This document shows positions 6,499-13,194 of a stretch of 16,175 bases of DNA, in pieces. Each line of letters opens with the position of its first letter. Positions within the stretch are counted from its first letter, which is position 1. The notes beneath the pieces were generated by a model, which saw only the letters and a program-made list of their open reading frames with translations, had not been told where the DNA came from and did not search any database. Source of the stretch: JBQTIP01 sp052388025 (lineage in GTDB: Bacteria; Actinomycetota; UBA4738; HRBIN12); contig JBQTIP010000156.1 of assembly GCA_052388025.1 (NCBI GenBank), positions 1 to 16,175 of the forward strand. The letters are read 5' to 3'. The position numbers were made by a program, and so were the translations under genes.

Positions 6499-7103
6499 CC
6501 TCCCGGACGGTCCTGAGGCGCCAGAAGAACGAGCTCCGGGCCCAGGTCCGGGCGGTCCGGGACGCTATCCCTCCTTTGGAGCGTGTCCGGTCCTCCGATG
6601 AGATCGAGCGCCGGCTGTTCTCCCTGCCCGAGATAAGGGAGGCCGGCACCGTGATGTGCTTCGCGTCGTTCGGCGCGGAGGTCTCGACCGAGGACATCAT
6701 CGGCCGTCTCATAGGCGAGGGGTGCCGTGTCGCGCTCCCTCGAGTGGTGGGCGGCGAGATCGAGGCCGCCCCATACCGGCCGGGAGATCCGGTGGTCGTG
6801 GCGCCGTTCGGAGCCGCCGAGCCCCAGGGCGACGCCGCCCTTCCTCCCGAGGAGGTCGATGTCGTGATCACGCCCGGGCTTGCCTTCGACCGGGACGGGT
6901 ACCGCGTCGGCTACGGCGGTGGATTCTACGATCGGTTCTTCCGCCGGACTCGAGGAGACGCCCTGCGCGTCGGGATCTGTTTCGCGGTCCAGCTCGTAGA
7001 CGCGGTTCCGCACGGGCCGGCGGACGAGCGGGTGGACCTCCTCGTCACCGAGCGTGAGCTCGTCGGGTTGCCTACCCGGAACGGCCGTCGCGCCCGCCCC
7101 TGA
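6495..7103 (+). CDS. 5-formyltetrahydrofolate cyclo-ligase
   Basis: The 202-residue protein matches the 5-formyl-THF cyclo-ligase (methenyl-THF synthetase) family, which uses ATP to turn 5-formyl-THF into 5,10-methenyl-THF in the cytoplasm. Visible marks are the N-terminal helix with KNELRAQVRAVRDAIP, the substrate-side strand VMCFASFGAEVSTEDII, CRVALPRVV, and the signature FDRDGYRVGYGGGFYDRFF (about 131-149, with G139-Y-G-G-G-F-Y-D146), followed by VGICFAVQLVDAVP and the Asp near the end (DERVDLLVTE). Length is normal. Start GTG 6495 overlaps the oxidoreductase stop by four bases (GTGA). Upstream in-frame starts would only extend back over that gene. It ends the ArsA-led operon. In many Actinomycetota this gene lies near other housekeeping genes, so the placement need not imply a shared pathway with the one-carbon genes to the right. 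Confidence 0.92.
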   Translation: MTSRTVLRRQKNELRAQVRAVRDAIPPLERVRSSDEIERRLFSLPEIREAGTVMCFASFGAEVSTEDIIGRLIGEGCRVALPRVVGGEIEAAPYRPGDPVVVAPFGAAEPQGDAALPPEEVDVVITPGLAFDRDGYRVGYGGGFYDRFFRRTRGDALRVGICFAVQLVDAVPHGPADERVDLLVTERELVGLPTRNGRRARP

Positions 7104-7111
7104 CGGGGGCG

Positions 7112-7141
7112 TTGCTACCGAAGGCGCTGGCGGCCAATACT
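7112..7141 (+). promoter_or_regulatory. Putative leaderless promoter of the CBS-DUF294 gene
   Basis: TTGCTA at 7112-7117 and AATACT at 7136-7141 are 18 bases apart and resemble -35 and -10 boxes. The -10 ends 7 bases before GTG 7149, and there is no Shine-Dalgarno. This separates the two-gene unit from the operon ending at 7103. Confidence 0.4.
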
Positions 7142-7148
7142 GCCCGAC

Positions 7149-8987
7149 GTGGACATCCCTACCTTCTTGAGCAAGTATCCGCCGTTCGACGTCCTGAAGC
7201 CCGAGCGCCTCGAGCTGGTCGCCCGAGGACTCCAGATCGAGTTCTTCCCGGCCGGGACCGTGATCCTGCAACAGGCCGGTGAGCCATCGAAGTTCCTCTA
7301 CGTCGTTCGCACGGGCGCCGTGGAGCTGCTGGACGAAGACCGGGTGCTCGACCTGCTCGGCGACGGCGAGGTTTTCGGGCACTTCTCCTTGCTCTCGGGC
7401 CTCGGGCCCGCTTTCTCCGTGCGCGCGCACGAGGACACGATCTGCTACCTGATCGAGCCGGCGATGGCCGAGGAGGTGCTCGGCACCCATACAGGCCTGG
7501 CGTTCCTCTCCGCCACCCTGCGGCGCCGCGAGGTCAGGGCGGTCGAGGGTGAGTTGGAACAGCGGAAAGACCCACGACACGCCACCGTGGATTCGCTGAT
7601 CAAGCGGCCCCCAGTCACATGCACGCCCACGGCCACGGTTCGTGAGGCCGCCGAGATCATGGCGAGCCAGCGCGTCTCGTCGCTCCTGCTGCCCCGGGGG
7701 GACGGTTTCGGGATCGTTACGGATCGGGACCTCCGTTCGCGGGTCCTGGCCCGAGGGCGGAGCCCGGACACGATCATCGGGGAGGTGATGTCTTATCCGG
7801 CCATTACCGTGCCGTCCGACACGCTGATCGCCGAGATCGTGCTCCTGATGCTGGAGCGAGGGGTTCATCACCTCCCGGTGACCGGCGAGGACGGGAGGGT
7901 GATCGGCGTCGTTACCGACACGGATCTCCTGGGGCTCGAGCAGGAGACTCCGTTCAAGCTCAAGAGCTCGATCGAGCGGGCGCCGAACGAGGAGGCGCTG
8001 ATCGCGACCGGGCGCGAGCTACCCGAGGCGGTTTGCACGCTCGTCGAGGCGGGCCTCGACCCCGTCGACATCGGGCACGTGGTGGCCGTGACCATCGATA
8101 CGCTCACGCGTCGGCTGATCGAGCTGGCGATCGCGGACTTGGGCGAGCCCCCAGCGCCGTGGGCCTGGTTGTCGCTCGGGAGCGAGGCGAGGGCCGAGCA
8201 GGCGCTCCTCACCGACCAGGACCACGCGCTCGCCTACGAGCCGCGCGAGCTGCCGATCGACGCTGTGGACCCGTACTTCGAGAAGGTGGGCGAGCGCGTG
8301 ACCGCCGGTCTGGAGGCCGTCGGGATCCCCCGGTGCCGTGCCGGCGTCATCGCCGCCAACCGGGAGTGGCGACGGCCGGTGGCCGAGTGGATCTTCCGGT
8401 TCAAGACCTGGATGAGCGACCCGAGCCGAGAGGGGAGGGCGTTCGTCGGCATCGCCTTCGATTACCGCAGCGTGGCGGGTCCCCTACCGATCGAGCAGAC
8501 GCTCGACGAGATCATCCGCTCGGCGCCGAGCAACCCCATGTTCGTCCGCCGCCTTGCCATGGCCGCGGTCGAGTCGAGGCCGCCCACAGGCTTCATCCGC
8601 GACGTGGTGGTGGACTCGAAGGGTAGGAGCACCGGTGCGCTCGACGTGAAGCACGGCGGCATCACGCTGGTAACTAACCTCGCGAGGGCCTACGCGATCG
8701 GCTCGGGGTTCACCGAGAACCGAACCCTCCGACGCCTGCGTGAGGTCGCGCTCGCAGGGGTGATCGACGAGGAGACGAGGGCCGGCCTCGACGAGGCGTT
8801 CCGGTTGCTCTGGCAGATGCGGTTAGAGCATCAGTGCAGCCTCGTGCGGCAGGGGCTGCCTCCCGACGATCTGATCGATCCGAAGGCGCTCGGACCTCTT
8901 ACGCGGCAGGGCGTCAAGGAGGCCTTCCGCGTCATCGACCGGGCCCAGAGCGGGCTGGCGTCGAAGCTGGGCCTGCGGACCCGATGA
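7149..8987 (+). CDS. cNMP-like/CBS/DUF294 nucleotidyltransferase-like protein
   Basis: The 612-residue cytoplasmic protein has four parts. Residues about 5-120 form a cyclic-nucleotide-binding-type barrel. Residues about 145-265 hold two CBS domains (DSLIKRPPVTCTPTATV and VMSYPAITVPSDTLIA, each closing with a VTDRDL/VTDTDL strand). Residues about 290-470 hold the DUF294 nucleotidyltransferase-like domain with G344-S-E-A-R-x-E350 and T355-D-Q-D358. The rest is the DUF294 C-terminal domain (FTENRTLRRLREVA, LDEAFRLLWQMRLEHQ). In the phosphate-binding cassette, GHFSLLSGLGPAFSVRA replaces the usual GE...R, so ordinary cAMP binding looks lost. Such proteins are related to GlnD-type signal-transducing nucleotidyltransferases and are commonly paired with a DEDDh exonuclease, as here (ATGA overlap). 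The target of the nucleotidyltransferase is not known. Confidence 0.9.
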   Translation: MDIPTFLSKYPPFDVLKPERLELVARGLQIEFFPAGTVILQQAGEPSKFLYVVRTGAVELLDEDRVLDLLGDGEVFGHFSLLSGLGPAFSVRAHEDTICYLIEPAMAEEVLGTHTGLAFLSATLRRREVRAVEGELEQRKDPRHATVDSLIKRPPVTCTPTATVREAAEIMASQRVSSLLLPRGDGFGIVTDRDLRSRVLARGRSPDTIIGEVMSYPAITVPSDTLIAEIVLLMLERGVHHLPVTGEDGRVIGVVTDTDLLGLEQETPFKLKSSIERAPNEEALIATGRELPEAVCTLVEAGLDPVDIGHVVAVTIDTLTRRLIELAIADLGEPPAPWAWLSLGSEARAEQALLTDQDHALAYEPRELPIDAVDPYFEKVGERVTAGLEAVGIPRCRAGVIAANREWRRPVAEWIFRFKTWMSDPSREGRAFVGIAFDYRSVAGPLPIEQTLDEIIRSAPSNPMFVRRLAMAAVESRPPTGFIRDVVVDSKGRSTGALDVKHGGITLVTNLARAYAIGSGFTENRTLRRLREVALAGVIDEETRAGLDEAFRLLWQMRLEHQCSLVRQGLPPDDLIDPKALGPLTRQGVKEAFRVIDRAQSGLASKLGLRTR

Positions 8988-9652
8988 GCGACGACTCCCG
9001 ACCTGGCTCGCCCCCGGGGTGGATGCGGAACGTTTCCTGGACCAAGGCGGAGTTCGCTTCGCTCGACTTCGAGGCGACCGGCCTCGACTTCGCCCGAGAC
9101 ACGATCGTCTCGTTCGGCATCGTCCCGATCCGGGCCGGCCGCATCGTGATGGGCGAGGCCGTCTACGAGCTGGTCGACCCCGAGGTGCCCCCTTCGCCCG
9201 GAGCTATCATCGCCCACGGCCTGCGATTCCAGGATCTGGCCGGGGCGGCGCCCCTGGACGAAGCGAAGGAGATCCTCGCGGGTGCCCTGAGCGGCCGGCT
9301 CCTGGTCACCTGGTATGGGTCGGTCGAGGCGGCCTTCCTGGACAAGGTGTTCGGGGGAGGGCGGCGCGCCTGGCTGAGGCGAATCGTGGACGTGCGCAAG
9401 CTCGTCATGGCCCTGGAACGACTGGAGGGGACGAGCGCGGCGGCGGAGGAGTACACGCTTGAGGCCACGTCCCGCCGGTACGCGATCCCGGTGGCCAGCC
9501 CGCATCACGCGCTCGACGACGCGCTCGTCACGGCGCAGCTCTTCCTGATCGTGGCCAGCCGGCTGGCGGAGCGCGGCTACAGCACCGTGAAGCGGCTGCT
9601 GGCGGAGACGAGGGTAACCGCCGTGCTACAGCGTCCGCGTGCGCCCGCCTGA
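8984..9652 (+). CDS. DEDDh-type 3'-5' exonuclease (DnaQ-like)
   Basis: The 222-residue protein has the RNase T/DnaQ exonuclease fold. Exo I is SLDFEATGLD (D28, E30), and Exo III is HHALDDALVTAQLF, with H174 and D179 in the H-x4-D pattern of the DEDDh class. For Exo II the best match is TWYGSVEAAFLDKVF, where glutamate (E115) stands in place of the usual aspartate; an acidic residue is kept, so two-metal catalysis remains plausible. It would remove nucleotides from 3' ends of DNA or RNA. It lacks polymerase or helicase domains, so it is a stand-alone nuclease rather than a DNA polymerase III epsilon subunit with a clamp-binding tail. ATG 8984 overlaps the stop of the DUF294 gene (ATGA). Its 3' end overlaps the convergent Usp gene by 27 bases. 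Confidence 0.87.
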   Translation: MSDDSRPGSPPGWMRNVSWTKAEFASLDFEATGLDFARDTIVSFGIVPIRAGRIVMGEAVYELVDPEVPPSPGAIIAHGLRFQDLAGAAPLDEAKEILAGALSGRLLVTWYGSVEAAFLDKVFGGGRRAWLRRIVDVRKLVMALERLEGTSAAAEEYTLEATSRRYAIPVASPHHALDDALVTAQLFLIVASRLAERGYSTVKRLLAETRVTAVLQRPRAPA

Positions 9653-10162
9653 CGACGGCGTCGCCACCGCGTGGACGCGGATGCCGGACCGGCGTTGGAT
9701 GTCGGCCGCCAGGTCGCCTTCTACGATCCGGCGCCAGCGGGGCCGCTCAGGGTCCGCCAGGACGACGGCGTGCATGTGCTTGGCCTGCGCCCAGCGAGCG
9801 ATCATCTTTGCCGGGTTGCGGGTTCGTACAACCTGTACCCGGACCTCGAACCCCCGCTGCTTGAGGACCTTCGCGGCGTGATTGACGATCTTGCGCTGTT
9901 CCTCCCGCTCCCGGGGAGTGGGTTGAAGGCCGGGGTGAGGGATTCCGAGAGAGGTCCCCCAGACCTTCGCGATCGAGATCACCGTGATCTTGGCGTGCTC
10001 GGGGGTCGCGAGCGCGATGCATCGCCTGATCACCTCGGGAGCGAACGGCGTCCCGGGCGAGGCTAGGAGGACCCGCCGGGGAGGGTCCGGGAGAGTGCGA
10101 GGGGCCGCTTCGGCGGCCCCTCGCGGCGTCCTGGATAGCCGATCCCGGAAACCGGCCGCCAT
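9626..10162 (-). CDS. Degenerate universal-stress-type (UspA-like) protein
   Basis: The 178-residue protein begins with a variable basic/Ala/Pro tail (about residues 1-28), then a Usp-like alpha/beta fold: RRVLLASPGTPFAPEVIRRC, KITVISIAKVWG, a helix KIVNHAAKVLKQRG, EVRVQVVRTRNPAKMIARWA, MHAVVLAD and IRVHAVAT. The position of the ATP motif G-x2-G-x9-GS is occupied by DPERPRWRRIVEGDLAADI, so ATP binding of the usual type is unlikely. ATG (complement of 10160-10162) is 8 bases after the permease stop and follows AGGAGGT; no other in-frame start lies between it and the first core strand. Usp proteins encoded next to APC or other permeases often modulate the transporter, so it may be a regulatory partner. 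A 12-base perfect hairpin is encoded in its variable tail. Confidence 0.82.
   Translation of the reverse strand: MAAGFRDRLSRTPRGAAEAAPRTLPDPPRRVLLASPGTPFAPEVIRRCIALATPEHAKITVISIAKVWGTSLGIPHPGLQPTPREREEQRKIVNHAAKVLKQRGFEVRVQVVRTRNPAKMIARWAQAKHMHAVVLADPERPRWRRIVEGDLAADIQRRSGIRVHAVATPSSGGRTRTL
10097..10124. repeat. Perfect 12-bp inverted repeat with TTCG loop
   Basis: GCGAGGGGCCGC (10097-10108), TTCG (10109-10112) and GCGGCCCCTCGC (10113-10124) form a perfect 12-bp, nearly all-GC hairpin. On the + strand the loop is C(TTCG)G, an exceptionally stable tetraloop in RNA; on the minus-strand message it is CGAA. It lies about 40-65 bases inside the Usp gene, in the part encoding the nonconserved tail. 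No T-run follows on either strand. Confidence 0.85.
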
Positions 10163-10170
10163 GGACCTCC

Positions 10171-11673
10171 TCAGACCCCTGCCCCGACCTTGAAGTCGGT
10201 GGTGCCGAGCCTGCGGTCCTCGGACTTGCGCCACCAGTTCAGCGGGAAATAGAGCAGGACGATGATCACGCCGATCAGGAACATCTTCCCGCCGCCGAGC
10301 TGGCAGCCTTCGATCGCACATGCCGGGATGCCCGCCGCCCACACGATGAAGTACAGGACGGCGAGCCCAACGGCCACGTACTTCATGAACTCCGGCAGCT
10401 TGAAGGGCCGGTGGACCTCCGGGCGCCACCGCCGAAGGAAGTAGTAGCCGAGCAGCACGGGGACGAACGAGCCCACGTATCCCACGTTCGACAGCACGTA
10501 GATGCTGCCGGGCGTGCCCACCAGCAGCAGGGCGATGTTCACGAAGACGTTTACTCCCATCGAGAAGTCCGGCACGTTGTGCCGGTTCACGCGGCCGAAG
10601 ATCCGCGGCGCCTGGCCATCCAGGGCCATCATGTACAGCGACCGGGCGCAGCCCATGATCGCGTTCAGGCTCGAGAGCAGCAGCGCGATCAGCAGCGTGG
10701 CCGTCGCGATCTTGTCGATCCCTGCGAAGTTGGCGATCCGCGCCGCGTAGTTGGCGATGATGCCGTTCGGGTCGGCCGCGTTCTCCTGGAGGAACGTGAC
10801 TCCAAGGACGCCGAGGACCGCGATCGGCAGCACGGTGTAGATGAACACGCCGTAGCCGCCCTCCAGGTTCATCGCGATCGGCGCGTCCCGATCAGGGTTT
10901 CGGCACTCGCCGATGTAGCAGGCGGCGGCCTCCATCGCGATCACGTTCCATGTGAATAGGGCGGAGAACTGCAGGAACAGGTAGAAGGCGGTGCCGGTGA
11001 AGAACCCGGTGCCATCGGGCAGCTCAAAGGGGAAGATGTTGCTGCCCTGGACGTCCCCGGTGAAGAACGGCAGGACGGCGAGGAGCGTGAGCGGGATCAT
11101 CGACAGCAGGCCGAGGACCGTGGCGAGCCCCGTCCCGAACCGGATCCCAAGGAACGCGGGGACGAAGAGGGCGATCGAAATGACCACTCCGAGGCCGAGC
11201 GTGAAGTAGGAGACGGGGGCGCTGTTCGAGAACAGCTGGATCGTGTTCGTGCCGTCCGTGAAGCCGAACAGCACCGGAACATAGGCGCCGGTCAGCAGGT
11301 TGTTGACGGCCATGACCGGCACCCACCCAAGCCAGTACATCCACACAGTTAGGCCGTTGATGTGCGGGTACGCTCGCGGCAGCCGGTCCTTGAACGCGTA
11401 ATAGGCGTAGGCTGGCGCCCCGCCCGTCCGATCGGGGAGCATGGCGGCGAGCTCGGCCAGGAACAGGCAGAGCAGCCATCCCGTAAGTGTCCAGAAGATG
11501 AAGTTGGGGATGGCGGCCGACCCCAACCCGGCGAGCGCGGGGCCGGTGATGCCGGTCACTAGAACAGTGCCGGCGAGACCCACGACGAAGGCGCCCCACC
11601 AGTTCGTGTCCTTGGAAAGCTCGCCCTTGACGTAGTCCTCGACCCTGACGGTGCCCGGATCCGGTTGCGACAT
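10171..11673 (-). CDS. APC-superfamily amino acid/amine permease
   Basis: The 500-residue protein is polytopic, with about twelve or more hydrophobic segments. After a short cytoplasmic N terminus (EDYVKGELSKDTNWW) comes GAFVVGLAGTVLVTGITG, then LTGWLLCLFLAELAAMLPDRTGGAPAYAY, the familiar helix 2-3 pattern of amino acid-polyamine-organocation permeases (AEL-x2-M-P-x2-G-G-x-Y/A). A further family feature is NAIMGCARSLYMMALDGQAPRIFGRVN in the middle of the protein. It ends in a basic tail. The substrate is probably an amino acid or small amine such as ethanolamine, taken up with H+; identity cannot be read. ATG 11673 follows AAGGGGA. Gene order (regulator, glutamine synthetase-like enzyme, permease, Usp on one strand) suggests it imports the substrate of the GlnT/GmaS-like enzyme. 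Confidence 0.9.
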   Translation of the reverse strand: MSQPDPGTVRVEDYVKGELSKDTNWWGAFVVGLAGTVLVTGITGPALAGLGSAAIPNFIFWTLTGWLLCLFLAELAAMLPDRTGGAPAYAYYAFKDRLPRAYPHINGLTVWMYWLGWVPVMAVNNLLTGAYVPVLFGFTDGTNTIQLFSNSAPVSYFTLGLGVVISIALFVPAFLGIRFGTGLATVLGLLSMIPLTLLAVLPFFTGDVQGSNIFPFELPDGTGFFTGTAFYLFLQFSALFTWNVIAMEAAACYIGECRNPDRDAPIAMNLEGGYGVFIYTVLPIAVLGVLGVTFLQENAADPNGIIANYAARIANFAGIDKIATATLLIALLLSSLNAIMGCARSLYMMALDGQAPRIFGRVNRHNVPDFSMGVNVFVNIALLLVGTPGSIYVLSNVGYVGSFVPVLLGYYFLRRWRPEVHRPFKLPEFMKYVAVGLAVLYFIVWAAGIPACAIEGCQLGGGKMFLIGVIIVLLYFPLNWWRKSEDRRLGTTDFKVGAGV

Positions 11674-11719
11674 CGCTTCCCCTTTCGCTTCGCTCCCGAC
11701 TCAGTCCCTCACCGGCGGA

Positions 11720-11748
11720 AGCGTAGGCCCGCGCCCCCGGCCGGACAA
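11720..11748 (-). promoter_or_regulatory. Putative permease promoter
   Basis: On the minus strand, TTGTCC (complement of 11743-11748) and TACGCT (complement of 11720-11725) are 17 bases apart, a fair -35/-10 pair. Transcription would start near 11713 and give a leader of about 40 bases ending with the AAGGGGA ribosome site before ATG 11673. The permease could therefore be expressed apart from the upstream synthetase. Confidence 0.4.
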
Positions 11749-11776
11749 GCCTCCTGTCGAAGCCGAGGATGTGCTA

Positions 11777-11797
11777 TCCGGCCACTTGTCGGCCGGA
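11777..11797. repeat. 7-bp inverted repeat downstream of the synthetase gene
   Basis: TCCGGCC (11777-11783), ACTTGTC loop, GGCCGGA (11791-11797) is a perfect 7-bp GC-rich stem, 33-53 bases past the synthetase stop on the minus strand. No T-run follows in the direction of transcription, so it is at best a weak terminator or 3' stabiliser, or an operator for the permease promoter just downstream. Confidence 0.5.
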
Positions 11798-11829
11798 GCG
11801 CTGGCCGATACGTCCACCGTCTCGACGCC

Positions 11830-13194
11830 CTAGAATAGGGCCAGGTACTTCTCCACCTCCCAGTCGCTCACGCGGTCGTGATAGTCCTTCCACTCCCGCT
11901 GCTTCACCCGGACGAAGTAGTCGATGTAGTCCTCGCCCACGACCGGGCCGAGCGCCTCGCGAAGGACCTCGTCCTGCTGAAGGTTCCGCGTCGCGTCGAG
12001 CAGGTTGCCCGGCAGGATGTCGATGCCCCGGCGCTTCAGCTCGTCCTCGGAGGTCTCGTACAGGTTGTCCATGTTGGCCTCGCCCGGGTCGAGCTTGTTC
12101 GCGATGCCGTCCAGGCCCGAGGCCAGGACGACGGTGGCTGCCAGATAGGGGTTCGCCGCGCCGTCGATCGTGCGGTCCTCGAACCGCCCGGCCGCCGGCA
12201 CGCGGATCATCTGCGTGCGGTTGTTGCCCCCGTAGGTCACATAGACCGGCGCCCACGTGGCGCCGGACGTCGGCGCCCCGACGATCAGGCGCTTGTACGA
12301 GTTGACGGTGGAGGCCGTGACGCCGATGTACGACTTCGCGTGCGCGAGCAGCCCGCCGAGGAAGTGGTAGGCGAGCTCGGAGAGTCCCAGGCCCTTCGGG
12401 TCGTCCTCGTCCTCGAATAGGTTGGTGTCAGTCTCGGCGTCCCACAGGCTCATGTGCATGTGGAGGCCGTTGCCGGTGAGGTTCGGGAAGGGCTTCGGCA
12501 TGAACGTGGCTTGGAGCCCTCGCCCCTGGGCGAGTGAATGGACCATGTACCGAAAGAAGATGATCCGGTCTGCGGTGGTCAGCGCGTCATCGAAGACGAA
12601 GTTCGACTCGAACTGGCCGTTCGCGTCCTCGTGGTCGTTCGCGTAGTTGTCCCACCCGAGTTGAGACTCGTAGTTCGATAGCGTGCTGATGAAGTCGAAC
12701 TGCCGTGACAGCGCCTTCATGTCGTAGCAGGGCCGGTCGAGGGTGTCGAGTGGGTCGGCCACCTCGAGCTTCCCGTTGTCGTTGCGGGCCAGGAAGAACT
12801 CGGCCTCCATTCCAATCTTGAAGACGTAGCCCAGGCTCCTGGCCCGATCGAGCTGACGGCGGAGGATCGTGCGCGGGCAGTAGGGCCAGGGCTCGCCCTC
12901 CACGTAGACGTCGCAGGCGAACCTGGCGAGGTTCGGCTGCCACGGCACCGGGGTGAAGCTCGCCGGGTCGGGCATGGCCGCGAGGTCCGGGCTGTGGGGC
13001 CCCTGCCCGATCTCCCCTGCCGCGAACCCGGCGAACCCGGCGCCTTCGGCGAACACGTCCTCGAGGTGTGTCGCGGGGACGAGCTTCGCGTTCGGCTTGC
13101 CGTACATCTCGACGAACTGGGCGAAAACGAACTCGATGCTCATCTTATCGACCAGCTTTCTGACCTCATCCACGCTTCGTGGACGATCAGCCAT
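11830..13194 (-). CDS. GlnT/GmaS-type glutamine synthetase-like ligase
   Basis: The 454-residue enzyme belongs to the class III-like GlnT/gamma-glutamylmethylamide synthetase (GmaS) branch of glutamine synthetases. Characteristic stretches are NAKLVPATHLEDVFAEGAGF, MEAEFF (E130, E132, metal/glutamate site), NDHEDANGQFESN (E189, E196), MPKPFPNLTGNGLHMHMSLW (GNG-x-H245), SGATWAPVYVTYGGNNRTQM, and AGRFEDRTIDGAANPY (R337, E339, R341). These enzymes join the gamma-carboxyl of glutamate to ammonia, methylamine or another amine with ATP. The absence of the long class III GlnN architecture, and its partner genes, favour an amine other than ammonia, but the sequence alone does not settle this. ATG 13194 follows GAGGAGAGGAGGGAAG and overlaps the regulator's end by 8 bases, so regulator and enzyme are co-transcribed and probably translationally coupled. 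Confidence 0.92.
   Translation of the reverse strand: MADRPRSVDEVRKLVDKMSIEFVFAQFVEMYGKPNAKLVPATHLEDVFAEGAGFAGFAAGEIGQGPHSPDLAAMPDPASFTPVPWQPNLARFACDVYVEGEPWPYCPRTILRRQLDRARSLGYVFKIGMEAEFFLARNDNGKLEVADPLDTLDRPCYDMKALSRQFDFISTLSNYESQLGWDNYANDHEDANGQFESNFVFDDALTTADRIIFFRYMVHSLAQGRGLQATFMPKPFPNLTGNGLHMHMSLWDAETDTNLFEDEDDPKGLGLSELAYHFLGGLLAHAKSYIGVTASTVNSYKRLIVGAPTSGATWAPVYVTYGGNNRTQMIRVPAAGRFEDRTIDGAANPYLAATVVLASGLDGIANKLDPGEANMDNLYETSEDELKRRGIDILPGNLLDATRNLQQDEVLREALGPVVGEDYIDYFVRVKQREWKDYHDRVSDWEVEKYLALF

Noticed and set aside
5673..7871. A 732-residue minus-strand open frame
   Set aside because: It is antisense to the LLM, cyclo-ligase and DUF294 genes, and its translation has the low-complexity look of a complementary reading in GC-rich DNA.
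9626..10429. Extending the Usp gene upstream to 10429
   Set aside because: The extension lies in the 3' part of the permease gene and has no Usp features; ATG at 10162 has a ribosome site and follows the permease stop.
13024..13050. Short repeat GCGAACCCG as a direct repeat element
   Set aside because: It encodes the conserved Gly/Ala/Phe stretch (GAGFAGFAAG) of the GlnT/GmaS family, so protein constraint explains it.
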